Shown: positions 44,210-52,860 of the stretch, one piece after another | Layout of the letters: every line of letters starts with the position of its first letter | Position numbering within the stretch: position 1 is the first letter of the stretch | Assembly: GCF_040253615.1 (NCBI RefSeq) | Contig: NZ_JBEJGY010000004.1 | Coordinates: forward strand, 7,068,001-7,132,000 | Reading direction: 5' to 3' | DNA length: 64,000 nt | DNA from: Streptomyces sp. Edi4 | GTDB lineage: Bacteria; Actinomycetota; Actinomycetes; Streptomycetales; Streptomycetaceae | Notes under the pieces: model-generated | What the model was told of the DNA's origin: nothing | The model's database searches: none | What the model saw: the letters and a program-made list of their open reading frames with translations, nothing else | Program-made: the position numbers and the translations under genes

Positions 44210-45138
44210 TCTTCTGGGTGTGGATCCCGCTCGCCGTGCCCTTCCTCGCGGCGCCCGCGGCCCGCCGGCTCGCCGACGCGCTGCCGCCCCGGCCGGCCGG
44301 CTGGCTGCTCGCGGCCACGGCCACCGGTCTCGCCGCCTGCTCGACCGCCGCCCTCGGTCTGATCGCGCTGGCCGGAGCGCTCCGGCTGCCGTTCTTCGCC
44401 TCGCTCGGAAAGCTGACGGCGCCGCTCGACGCGCTTCCCGCCTGGCTCGGCTTCCCCGCCGCCGTCACCGCCGCCGGACTTGTCGCCCTCACGGTCGCGT
44501 CACTGGTGCGCGCCGCCCGGCGTCACCTCGCCGAACTGGGCGCCGCCCGCGCCCAGTTGGGCCCGGCCACCGGCGAGCTCGCGGTGCTGCGGGACCAGAA
44601 TCCGGACGCGTACGCGCTGCCGGGGCGCCCGGGACGGATCGTCGTCACCACCGGCATGCTGGGCGCCCTCGGTCCCGCCGAGCGCGAAGCCCTCTTCGCC
44701 CACGAGCGGGCCCACCTCCTGGGCCGGCACCACCTGTTCCTCGCCGCCGCCGAGCTCGCCGGGCACTGCCACCCCGCGCTGCGTTCGCTGCGCGCCCCCC
44801 TCGCCTTCGCCCTGGAGCGGTCCGCCGACGAGTACGCCGCATCGGCCGTGGGCGACCGCCGCCTCGCCGCACGCGCGATCGGCCGCGCCGCCCTCGCCTC
44901 CCGCGTCGCCGCGCCCCGGCCCCGCGCGGTGCTCGCCGCGGCGGCGGGACCGGTGCCGCGCCGGGTGGCCGCCCTGCTCGACCGGCGCCCCGCGACCGGC
45001 AAGGCCCGCGCGCGCGGTGCCCGGCTGATAGGCGCCGTCCTGCTGGGCTGTCTGTGCGTCTCGGCCGCGTCGGCGATCGAGGCGGCGGCGGATCTGCACG
45101 GCGGCATCGAGACGGCCCAGGGTGAGACTGGCCGCTGA
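44206..45138 (+). CDS. M56/M48-like membrane metallopeptidase (BlaR1-type, no sensor domain)
   Basis: 310 residues. About four membrane segments; zinc motif HERAH in ALFAHERAHLLGRHHLFLAA with a downstream ERSADEYAASA supplying the third ligand. The start overlaps the BlaI stop by four bases (ATGA). It has no extracellular penicillin-binding sensor domain, as in the shorter peptidase partners common in actinobacteria. It probably inactivates the cognate BlaI repressor. Confidence 0.88.
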   Translation: MIFWVWIPLAVPFLAAPAARRLADALPPRPAGWLLAATATGLAACSTAALGLIALAGALRLPFFASLGKLTAPLDALPAWLGFPAAVTAAGLVALTVASLVRAARRHLAELGAARAQLGPATGELAVLRDQNPDAYALPGRPGRIVVTTGMLGALGPAEREALFAHERAHLLGRHHLFLAAAELAGHCHPALRSLRAPLAFALERSADEYAASAVGDRRLAARAIGRAALASRVAAPRPRAVLAAAAGPVPRRVAALLDRRPATGKARARGARLIGAVLLGCLCVSAASAIEAAADLHGGIETAQGETGR

Positions 45139-45531
45139 CCACGGCCGGAACGGGGTGGCCCGCTGACCCCCATGACGCCGGTGACCTCGGTGCACCGCAC
45201 GTCCGGCGCCGACGCATGCCGGGGCGCGCTCGGCCGGCCCCAGAGCCGCACGTCCCGTCCACCCGGTCGCGTGGCGACCCCCGTCCCCTCCACCCGGTCG
45301 CGCGGCGACCCCCGCACGTGGCCTAACTCGGTCGCGCCCAGGGCGTTGTAAGCCGTGCCGCGCGCCGGGCCCAGGACACACCCCCGCACGCCCCGTCCCC
45401 GTACGTGCCAGCCCCGCACGTGCCCGTCCCCGCACGCCCCCGCCCCGTACGGCCCAGCATCGCTGAGGGTCGCCCGGGTGCGCGCCTGAGACTGGTCCCG
45501 AGCCCATCGGCCCCACGCTCCGGGAGAACCC
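45139..45531. repeat. intergenic repeats upstream of doxX
   Basis: 393 bases without a gene. Contains two 31-base copies starting at 45251 and 45282 (CGTCCC(G/C)TCCACCCGGTCG core), then a block of alternating CCCCGCACGTGCC / CCCCGTACGTGCC words at about 45385-45455. CCGGGAGAACCC precedes the doxX start. Confidence 0.6.
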
Positions 45532-46062
45532 ATGACCTGCCTCAACCGACGTGACCTCGGACTGCTCGTGCTGCGGACCGGCACCGGCGCGGTCCTGATG
45601 GCGCACGGCGCCCAGAAGCTCTTCGGTTGCTTCGGCGGCGGCGGGCTCGAAGGCACGGCGCTCGCCATGGAACACATGGGCTTCCGCCCGGGCAAGCAGA
45701 GCGCTGTCGCCGCCGGTCTCGGAGAGATGGGCGGCGGCGCACTGCTGGCCCTCGGCCTCGCCACCCCGGCGGCGGGAGCCGCCGCGGCAGGCGCCATGGC
45801 GGGCGCGGTCTCCGTCCACGCCCCGGCCGGCTTCTTCGCCCAGGGCGGCGGGTTCGAGTACCCGGCGTTCCTCGGCTTCACCGCCGCGGCAATCGGCCTG
45901 GCGGGAGCCGGCCGCTACTCCCTCGACCACGCCACGGACCACGTGATCGACCAGCCCTGGACGGTCGCCCTCGCCTTCCTCGGCAGCGCGGTGGCGGCCG
46001 CAGCGGTGGTCGGCCGCCGCGCGAGGGACCGCACCGAGCCCGACGAGGAGCCGGCCGGCTGA
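45532..46062 (+). CDS. DoxX family membrane protein
   Basis: 176 residues. DoxX pattern: LGLLVLRTGTGAVLMAHGAQ, KLFGCFGGGGLEGTALAMEH, then four hydrophobic helices including GALLALGLATPAAGAAAAGA. DoxX-type proteins are membrane partners in redox and oxidative-stress systems, but roles vary. A short acidic tail ends the protein. ATG 45532 has CGGGAGAA upstream. Monocistronic by position. Confidence 0.85.
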   Translation: MTCLNRRDLGLLVLRTGTGAVLMAHGAQKLFGCFGGGGLEGTALAMEHMGFRPGKQSAVAAGLGEMGGGALLALGLATPAAGAAAAGAMAGAVSVHAPAGFFAQGGGFEYPAFLGFTAAAIGLAGAGRYSLDHATDHVIDQPWTVALAFLGSAVAAAAVVGRRARDRTEPDEEPAG

Positions 46063-46391
46063 GACGGACCGAGACGGCTGAGGCGCTCCAGCAGGCGTCC
46101 GCACTCAGGCCGGCTGCCGAAGCGGTCGCGTACACCGAACGGGTCGCATACAACCGCACCGGTCGCGTACACCGGGCCCCCGACATGCTCCCGACGCGCT
46201 CTCGACGGGCATCGGGGACCACCGGAGTGACGGTGATCACGGGCGCCGTTCCGCCAGTGCTGCGTAGGGTGGTCCGTGCCGTCGTGGGGACCGCTGTGGG
46301 CCCTGCCCGGCGCGCGTCCGCGTTGTACAGTGGGAAACCGCCCTTGACCTGCAAAAACGCAGGCAGGGAGCCTATGTCCAGGAGTACCTCG
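46063..46391. other. panD upstream region with repeated words
   Basis: 329 bases without a gene. A GGTCGCGTACACCG-like word recurs at about 46120-46175. GTTGTACAGTGGGAA and CCTTGACCTGC near 46322-46350 may belong to the panD promoter. AGGAG at 46380 is the panD ribosome binding site. Confidence 0.4.
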
Positions 46392-46823
46392 ATGATACGT
46401 ACGATGTTCAAATCCAAGATCCACCGAGCCACCGTGACCCACGCGGACCTGCATTACGTGGGCTCCGTCACCGTGGACGCCGATCTGATGGATGCCGCCG
46501 ACCTGCTCCCCGGTGAGCTGGTGCACATCGTCGACATCGACAACGGCAACCGCCTGGAGACGTACGTCATCGAGGGCGAGCGCGGTTCCGGTGTCATCGG
46601 CATCAATGGCGCGGCGGCCCACCTCGTGCACCCGGGGGACCTGGTGATCCTCATCAGTTACGCCCAGGTCGACGACGTCGAGGCCCGCGCGTTCAAGCCC
46701 AGCGTGGTGCATGTCGACGGCGCCAACCGGATCGTCGAGCTCGGCACCGACGCGTCCGCGCCCGTGCCCGGCAGCGACCAGCGGCGCAGCCCGCACGCGC
46801 GGATCCCCAGCCCGCAGAGCTGA
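46392..46823 (+). CDS. panD: aspartate 1-decarboxylase
   Basis: 143 residues from ATG 46392, chosen because AGGAG lies seven bases upstream and the protein then begins MIRTMFKSKIHRATVTHADL as in the family. The self-cleavage site Gly24-Ser25 in YVGSVTVDADL gives the pyruvoyl cofactor. LETYVIEGERGSGVIGINGA and GDLVILISYAQ complete the barrel. It makes beta-alanine for pantothenate and CoA. The last 15 residues are a non-conserved tail. No other pan genes are adjacent. Confidence 0.95.
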   Translation: MIRTMFKSKIHRATVTHADLHYVGSVTVDADLMDAADLLPGELVHIVDIDNGNRLETYVIEGERGSGVIGINGAAAHLVHPGDLVILISYAQVDDVEARAFKPSVVHVDGANRIVELGTDASAPVPGSDQRRSPHARIPSPQS

Positions 46824-46904
46824 TCCGGCCGTGCCCCGGCCAGCGGGGCCCGGCAGCCCGGTGTCGGCACGAGGAGAACGCGAGGAGAAGAGGCCCCCGT
46901 ACCC

Positions 46905-47246
46905 GTGGCACAGATCCGCGACGACCGCCCCCGAGGCATCCTGGAGGCGTTCGAGGACGAACGCGTCGTTTACCTTGTCCTCGATCCCCTTGCCCTCGAT
47001 GCGCCAAAGCCCGCGCTCGTGGCGGTGCACACCGTCGTCGAACCCGCGCACGAGGGCAAGGGGATCGCGGGCGCGCTGGTGCGGGAGCTCTACGCCATGG
47101 CCGGGCGCGAGGGCGTCTTCGTCGTGCCGCTCTGCCCGTACGCCGCCGACCGGGCCGGGCGTCACCCGGACGAAGCGCCCGTCGCCCCGGCCGAACTGGT
47201 CGAGGCGGCCTGGGCCGCGGTCGCCGCGCACCCGGAGCTCGCATGA
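46905..47246 (+). CDS. GNAT-type N-acetyltransferase (YjdJ/Gtn1-like)
   Basis: 113 residues from GTG 46905. Small acetyltransferase domain with the acetyl-CoA loop EPAHEGKGIAGALVRELYAM and C-terminal VVPLCPYAADRAGRHPDEAP, as in YjdJ-type proteins. Overlaps the next gene by four bases. Likely acetylates a small amine or protein; substrate unknown. Confidence 0.85.
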   Translation: MAQIRDDRPRGILEAFEDERVVYLVLDPLALDAPKPALVAVHTVVEPAHEGKGIAGALVRELYAMAGREGVFVVPLCPYAADRAGRHPDEAPVAPAELVEAAWAAVAAHPELA

Positions 47247-48211
47247 CCACGCTCGCCCTGCTGCACACCTCGCCCGTCCATGTCCCCGTCTTCGACGCCC
47301 TGCGCGACGAGGATGCCCCCGGCCTCGAGCTGCGCCATCTCGTGGACGAGCAACTGCTCAGCCGTGCGCGGGAGTTGGGGCCAGACGCGGTGGCCGGGGC
47401 AGTGCGGGCCGTCCTGACCGACGCGGTGGCCCAGGGCGCGGACGCGGTCCTGTGCACCTGCTCCACCATCGGGGCCGTTGCCGAGGCGGCCGCCGCCTCG
47501 CTCGGGGTTCCCGTGCTCCGGGTGGACCGGCCGATGGCCTCGGCCGCCGTCGCGCTCGGCGACCGCATCGCCGTGGTGGCCGCTCTCGCGTCCACCTTGG
47601 AGCCGACGGCGGCGCTGATCCGCGAGGAGGCCGACGCCCGGACGCCGGCGACGGCCCCGGAGCAGGGAGACCAGCCGCCGGTCCTGGCCAGGGGGCCGGG
47701 AGCCCAGCGGCGGGCCCGGGGCGCGGACGCCGACGTTCCGGCCCCACCCGGCCGCGCCGGCCCGGCCCACCCCCCGGGCTCCGAACATGCCCCGGGCTCC
47801 GAACACGCCCCGGGCTCCGAACATGCCCCGGCCCCGGCGCATGCCCCGGCCCCGGCGCATGCCCCGGCCCCGGCGCATGCCCCGGCCCCGGCGCATGCCC
47901 CGGCCGCCGTACGCGCCACCGCGTCGTCGCCCGTCCTGCGGCTGGTCCTGGCCGACCGCGCCTGGCAGCACTTCGAGGCCGGTGACACGCGGGCGTACCA
48001 CGACGAGATCGCCAGGACCGTTGACGCGCTGCTCGACGTCGATGTCGTCGTGCTGGCGCAGGCCTCGATGGCTCCCGCCGCCGCACTCACCACGCTCGGC
48101 GTCCCCGTCCTGGCCAGCCCCCGGCTCGGCCTGCGCGCGGCGGCGGAATTGGCGCGCTCGTACGGGGCTCACCTGACCGGCCCGCGACAGGTACAGGTCC
48201 CCGAGGCCTGA
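47243..48211 (+). CDS. Asp/Glu-racemase-superfamily protein with an internal tandem-repeat insert
   Basis: 322 residues. The first half has the racemase fold with the catalytic Cys in AVLCTCSTIGAVAEAA and LGVPVLRVDRPMASAAVALG. The second half resumes with SSPVLRLVLADRAWQHFEAG and VLAQASMAPAA, where the second catalytic Cys position is Ala, as in some hydantoin/arylmalonate-type members. Between them, about residues 178-219, lie seven six-residue repeats (PGSEHA x3, PAPAHA x4) within a Pro-rich loop. This is not part of the family core and probably loops out. Translationally coupled to the GNAT gene. Confidence 0.7.
   Translation: MTTLALLHTSPVHVPVFDALRDEDAPGLELRHLVDEQLLSRARELGPDAVAGAVRAVLTDAVAQGADAVLCTCSTIGAVAEAAAASLGVPVLRVDRPMASAAVALGDRIAVVAALASTLEPTAALIREEADARTPATAPEQGDQPPVLARGPGAQRRARGADADVPAPPGRAGPAHPPGSEHAPGSEHAPGSEHAPAPAHAPAPAHAPAPAHAPAPAHAPAAVRATASSPVLRLVLADRAWQHFEAGDTRAYHDEIARTVDALLDVDVVVLAQASMAPAAALTTLGVPVLASPRLGLRAAAELARSYGAHLTGPRQVQVPEA
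47774..47899 (+). repeat. seven 18-base in-frame tandem repeats inside the racemase-like gene
   Basis: Three units of CCGGGCTCCGAACA(T/C)GCC followed by four units of CCGGCCCCGGCGCATGCC, exactly seven times 18 bases. Being a multiple of three, copy-number change would not break the reading frame. Confidence 0.9.
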
Positions 48212-48283
48212 CCCGGACGGGTTGAACCGGCGGGCGCCGGGCACGCGCGCAGGTGAAGCTGGACTCGAACGAGGAGGCCGACC

Positions 48284-48553
48284 ATGACCGTGCCGCACCC
48301 GGAACCCTCTCCGCCGTGGCCCACGCCGCTGCCCGACCCCCAACCGGGCCCGCTGCCGGGTCCTGGCCCCGGCCCGGGCCCCGACCCCGTGCCGCCGAGG
48401 CCCGGTCCCGGCCCGGGTCCGGTGCCGCCGAGCCCGGGACCCGATCCGCAACCGCCGAGGCCGGACCCGGACCCGGATCTGCCCGACCCGGTACCGCAGC
48501 CCCCGGGCCCCGACCCCGTGCCGGGTCCGCCCCAGCCCGAGCCCGCCGGCTGA
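48284..48553 (+). CDS. small Pro/Gly/Asp-rich low-complexity protein
   Basis: 89 residues from ATG 48284, preceded by GAGGAGG at good spacing. About half the residues are Pro (PGPGPGPGPDPVPPRPGPGP and similar). No signal peptide or membrane segment. Third-position GC bias is uninformative in such a sequence, so the ribosome binding site is the main support. Confidence 0.5.
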   Translation: MTVPHPEPSPPWPTPLPDPQPGPLPGPGPGPGPDPVPPRPGPGPGPVPPSPGPDPQPPRPDPDPDLPDPVPQPPGPDPVPGPPQPEPAG

Positions 48554-48641
48554 GGGTCCGGGGAGCCGCCGGGGAACAGGCGCCGGTCAGCCGGTGCCTG
48601 CCCCGGCCTCTCCGGCCCGGGCCCTCTCCGGCCCGGCGCCC

Positions 48642-50084
48642 TCAGCCCGCGCTCTGCTCCGAGCGGTCCCCGCCCCACAGCGTGTGGAACGAGCCCTCCC
48701 GGTCCGTGCGCCGGTAGGTGTGCGCGCCGAAGAAGTCGCGCTGGCCCTGCGTGAGCGCTGCCGGAAGCCGCTCGGCGCGCAGCGCGTCGTAGTAGGCGAG
48801 CGCCGCAGAGAAGCCGGGCACCGGAACGCCCTGGCGGGCCGCCGCCACGATCACCGCGCGCCAGTCGTCCTGCGCCGCGCCGATCTCGTCGCGAAACCCC
48901 TTGTCCGAGAGCAGGCTCGGCAGGTCGGGCTGGGTGTCGTAGGCGGCCCGGATGCGGTCGAGGAACGCGGCCCTGATGATGCAGCCCGCGCGCCAGATCG
49001 CCGCCACCGCGCCGGGGTCGACGTCCCAGTCGTAGTTCTGGCTGCCGGCCTGGACCTGGTGGAAGCCCTGCGTGTACGAGACGATCTTGGACGCGTACAA
49101 CGCCTGCTCGACCTGGTCGGCGAAGGCCGCGGCCTCCTTCTCCTCCAGCGGGGCGACCGTGGGGCCGCTCAACGCACGGGCGGCTTCCCTCAGTTCGGCG
49201 TGGCCCGAGAGCGAGCGGGCGAACACGGCCTCGGCGATGCCCGACACCGGCACACCGAGGTCGAGCGCGATCTGCACGGTCCAGCGGCCGGTGCCCTTCT
49301 GCTCCGCCTGGTCCTGGACCACATCGACGAACGGCTTCCCGGTCGCCGCGTCGACATGGGCCAGCACCTCGGCCGTGATCTCGATCAGATACGAGTCGAG
49401 GCGGCCGGTGTTCCAGCCGCGGAACGTTTCGGCGATCTTCTGGGGGGAGTAGCCCGCGACCGTACGCAGCAGGTGGTACGCCTCCGCGATGAGCTGCATG
49501 TCGGCGTACTCGATGCCGTTGTGGACCATCTTCACGAAGTGGCCCGCGCCGTCCGGTCCCACGTGGGTGACGCACGGGGCGCCGTCCGGGGCCTTCGCCG
49601 CGATCCGCTCCAGGAGCGGGCCGAGGGAGTCATAGGATTCCGCGGAGCCGCCGGGCATGATGCTCGGCCCGTTCAGGGCGCCCTCCTCGCCGCCCGAGAT
49701 GCCGACGCCGACGAAGTGGATGCCGCGCTCGCGCAGTTCGCGCTCGCGCCTGCGCGTGTCCTCGAAGTGCGCGTTGCCGCCGTCGATGATGACGTCGCCC
49801 TCTTCGAGGAGCGGCGCGAACTCCTGGATCACCGCGTCCGTCGGCTCGCCCGCCTTGACCATGATGACGAGCCGGCGCGGCCGCTCCAGGGCGGCCACGA
49901 AGTCCCGCGGTGTCTCGGCCGCGACGAAAGTGCCCTCGGAGCCGAACTCGTCGACCAGCGCGCGGGTCTTGGCGGCCGTCCGGTTGTGCACGGCGACCGT
50001 GAGACCGTTGCGCGCGAAGTTACGGGCGAGGTTGCGTCCCATGACCGCGAGTCCGGTGACGCCGATCTGGGCTGTTCCACTCAT
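48642..50084 (-). CDS. gnd: 6-phosphogluconate dehydrogenase (decarboxylating)
   Basis: 480 residues from ATG 50084. NADP-binding start AQIGVTGLAVMGRNLARNFA, VIIDGGNAHFEDT, the signature GVGISGGEEGALNGPSIMPG, HVGPDGAGHFVKMVHNGIEY with catalytic Lys, and the C-terminal QGQRDFFGAHTYRRTDREGS. Length and order match the long homodimeric type. Third step of the oxidative pentose phosphate pathway, giving NADPH and ribulose 5-phosphate. Monocistronic by position. Confidence 0.97.
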   Translation of the reverse strand: MSGTAQIGVTGLAVMGRNLARNFARNGLTVAVHNRTAAKTRALVDEFGSEGTFVAAETPRDFVAALERPRRLVIMVKAGEPTDAVIQEFAPLLEEGDVIIDGGNAHFEDTRRRERELRERGIHFVGVGISGGEEGALNGPSIMPGGSAESYDSLGPLLERIAAKAPDGAPCVTHVGPDGAGHFVKMVHNGIEYADMQLIAEAYHLLRTVAGYSPQKIAETFRGWNTGRLDSYLIEITAEVLAHVDAATGKPFVDVVQDQAEQKGTGRWTVQIALDLGVPVSGIAEAVFARSLSGHAELREAARALSGPTVAPLEEKEAAAFADQVEQALYASKIVSYTQGFHQVQAGSQNYDWDVDPGAVAAIWRAGCIIRAAFLDRIRAAYDTQPDLPSLLSDKGFRDEIGAAQDDWRAVIVAAARQGVPVPGFSAALAYYDALRAERLPAALTQGQRDFFGAHTYRRTDREGSFHTLWGGDRSEQSAG

Positions 50085-50314
50085 GCGTGTGCTCCTGGAT
50101 CCTCGGGGTTCGCGGCGCCACGAGCAACCGTCACGACGCGCGGTTGCCATCCACCCTACGGAACGCACCACGTCAGACGGCACGGACTCGATTCCCGACA
50201 CGGGCGCCGTAAGTCCCGCCCGGACCAGGGCGTGGCCTCCGTTCGTCCGACCCCTTGTCATGGCCAGTTGGCAGCCCCTATTTTGGCGGCTCTTGATGCC
50301 TTCGAGGGGGACTC

Positions 50315-51532
50315 ATGGCCTTACGCGGCCGGCACCGCCGGTATCAGCCGAGCCGGATCAACCAGGCTTCCTTGACGGTGACGGCCGGCGGGGTGGGCAT
50401 CGCCCTTCCACTGATCGCCGCGGGCGCCGCCGACGCCGCGTCCGTCGATGTGTGGAACAAGGTCGCCGCCTGCGAGTCCACCGGCAACTGGCACGTCAAC
50501 ACGGGCAACGGCTTCTACGGCGGGCTCCAGTTCACCCAGTCCACCTGGGCGGCGTACGGCGGCCACCGGTACGCGCCGCGCGCGGATCTGGCCACCCGCG
50601 ACCAGCAGATCGCCGTCGCCGAGCAGGTGCTCAGGGGGCAGGGGCCCGGCGCCTGGCCGGTCTGCTCGGGTGAGGCGGGTCTGTCCCGGGGCGGCTCGGC
50701 CCCCCAGCTGACCACGACGACGCAGCGCCGCACCGAGATCAAGCCGGCCGCCGCCCACACCGCGACCCGCGCCGCCGCTCACACCGCGACCAAGGCGCCC
50801 GCCGCCAAGCCGGCCGCCCCGAAGAAGGCCGAGCAGGCGAGTCCGACCAAGGTGCCGGGCCCACGGGAGTCGTACACCGTGCTGCACGGCGACTCGCTGT
50901 CCGAGATCGCCGAGCGCGAGCGCGTCCAGGGCGGCTGGCCGCACCTGTACGCCGAGAACCGTACGGTCATCGGCGCCGACCCCGACCTCATCCGTCCCGG
51001 TCAGCGCCTCACGCTGCCCGGCGCCGCCCCCGCGAAGCCGACGGCTCCGCCCAGGAGCGCGCCGAAGCCGGCGGCCAGGCCACCCGCCGCCAAGCCGGTG
51101 GCGAAGAAGCCCGCCACGTCGGCCGAAAAAACGTTCACCGCGCCGGTCGACGCGCACCCCAGCACCCCCTACCACCGGGCCGGTTCGTCCTGGGCCAGCG
51201 GCTATCACACCGGCGTCGACTTCCCCGTCTCCACCGGCACATCGGTCAAGGCGGTCACCTCGGGCACGGTCGTGGAGGCCGGCTGGGGCGGTGCGTACGG
51301 ATACCAGGTGGTGATCCACCATCCCGACGGCCGCTACAGCCAGTACGCGCATCTGTCCGCGCTCACCGTGAAGGCGGGCCAGAAGGTCAACACCGGCCAG
51401 CGGATCGGCCGTTCGGGCGCGACGGGCCATGTGACCGGGCCCCATCTGCACTTCGAGGTACGGACCGGACCCGCCTACGGCTCGGACGTGGACCCGCTGG
51501 CCTATCTGAGGGCGGGCGGCGTCGCGGTCTGA
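50315..51532 (+). CDS. resuscitation-promoting factor-like muralytic enzyme (Rpf-LysM-M23)
   Basis: 405 residues, with GAGGGGG before ATG 50315. Signal peptide to about residue 42 (ending AADA). Rpf/transglycosylase domain with WNKVAACESTGNWHVNTGNG and FYGGLQFTQSTWAAYGG, catalytic Glu in CES. A Lys/Ala/Pro linker follows, then LysM (YTVLHGDSLSEIAERERVQG), another Pro/Lys linker and an M23 metallopeptidase (HTGVDFPVSTGTSVKAVTSG, TGPHLHFEVRTG). It hydrolyses peptidoglycan during growth or spore germination. The 3' end overlaps the convergent DMT gene by 31 bases. Confidence 0.9.
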   Translation: MALRGRHRRYQPSRINQASLTVTAGGVGIALPLIAAGAADAASVDVWNKVAACESTGNWHVNTGNGFYGGLQFTQSTWAAYGGHRYAPRADLATRDQQIAVAEQVLRGQGPGAWPVCSGEAGLSRGGSAPQLTTTTQRRTEIKPAAAHTATRAAAHTATKAPAAKPAAPKKAEQASPTKVPGPRESYTVLHGDSLSEIAERERVQGGWPHLYAENRTVIGADPDLIRPGQRLTLPGAAPAKPTAPPRSAPKPAARPPAAKPVAKKPATSAEKTFTAPVDAHPSTPYHRAGSSWASGYHTGVDFPVSTGTSVKAVTSGTVVEAGWGGAYGYQVVIHHPDGRYSQYAHLSALTVKAGQKVNTGQRIGRSGATGHVTGPHLHFEVRTGPAYGSDVDPLAYLRAGGVAV

Positions 51533-52434
51533 TCCGGGTGGTCGCCCTGGCGTTCACGGGCCGGGGCGCCGGGCGCGCCCGAGGTCATGACCGGCTTGTC
51601 CGGCCGGGCGGCGCCGGGCCGCCGCGTGGTGAGCAGGACAAGGCCGCCCGCCGCCACCACGCCGAAGCCGAGGGCGAGCGCGGTGCCCGCCGTCCCGTAC
51701 CGGAAGGACTCGCCGAACAGACAGAGACCGATGGCGGCGGCGACCACCGGGTTGACGACGGTGACCGTCGCGAGCGGCGCCGCGAGGCCCGCGCCGCGGT
51801 AGGAGGCCTGGGAGAGCAGCAGCCCCGTGGCCGCGAACCCGGCCACGACGAACAGCAGGGGCACCTCGCCGAGGGGGAGTCCCGACTGCCAGTCCTCGGC
51901 GACGGACTTGGTGAACACCGAGGCGAGGCCGAAGGCGGTGCCCGCCGCAGCGGCGAGCAGGACGCTGCGGGTGGCTGCCCGGCGCGGCGCCCTGGACGTC
52001 ACGAACAGCGCCGCCACCGCGCCGAACCCGGCGGCGGCAAGCACCAGCCGCGACCCCGTGGCCAGCGCGTCGGCGTCCGCCCCCTTGGTCAGCGCCAGCA
52101 GACCCGCCAGACCCGCCGTGGCCAGGACGGCTCCACGCCACGCGGCACCCCCGGCCCTTCGGTGGGCGAAGACCGCCGCCATCGGCAGCGCGAAGACGAT
52201 GGTCAGCGCGCCCATCGGCTGCACCAGCGTCAGCGGCCCGAACGCCAGGGCCGCCACGTGCAGCGTCGCGCCGAGCCCATTGAGCCCGACCGATCCCCAC
52301 CAGGCCGGACGGCGGACGGGAGCGTACGCGCGGCCCGGGCCGGCCGCGGCGACGCGCTCCTGAATGATCGCCGCCGCCGCATACGCGACGGCGGAGACCA
52401 GGGACAGCAGCACGGCCAGGACCAGGGCGCTCAT
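51502..52434 (-). CDS. DMT/EamA-like integral membrane protein (paralogue of 11783-12778)
   Basis: 310 residues from ATG 52434, about ten membrane helices. Shares with its paralogue FGPLTLVQPMGALTIVFALP and LAAPLATVTVVNPVVAAAIG. C-terminal tail is hydrophilic and Pro/Arg-rich. It converges on the Rpf-like gene, overlapping by 31 bases. Transport substrate unknown. Confidence 0.78.
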   Translation of the reverse strand: MSALVLAVLLSLVSAVAYAAAAIIQERVAAAGPGRAYAPVRRPAWWGSVGLNGLGATLHVAALAFGPLTLVQPMGALTIVFALPMAAVFAHRRAGGAAWRGAVLATAGLAGLLALTKGADADALATGSRLVLAAAGFGAVAALFVTSRAPRRAATRSVLLAAAAGTAFGLASVFTKSVAEDWQSGLPLGEVPLLFVVAGFAATGLLLSQASYRGAGLAAPLATVTVVNPVVAAAIGLCLFGESFRYGTAGTALALGFGVVAAGGLVLLTTRRPGAARPDKPVMTSGAPGAPARERQGDHPDQTATPPALR

Positions 52435-52860
52435 GACTCCCACGATGTCTCGTTGTCGACCCCGTGTCGTCGTCCCTGAGCACCGAATGCGCCGTACTCC
52501 AGGAGGAGTAGGGGCGTACGACCAAAGTCGTCCCAGATATCGGACTTTCAGTAAAACCGCAGCTCAAAAGGGGCGTCAAGGGAGGGGGTGCGCGCCTTGC
52601 GCGCGGGTGGGGGCGTGAGTAAGCGCCCGGCCGGAACATCCCTGTCCACGGCCCTGGATTCGGCCATGGCTTATTCGTGTCGCCGTGGCACGGTATGCCG
52701 TGATCCGGCCGGGTCCCGGCCCCGGGGGCGGGCGGTTTGGTGCGGGGGCCACTCGCTCCGTACCATGGCGCTTTTGGGATCGTGGTATTCACGACGGATC
52801 CAGACGGATCCACGACTGATCCCATGACTGATCCCACGACTGATCGAGGACGCGGCGGCC

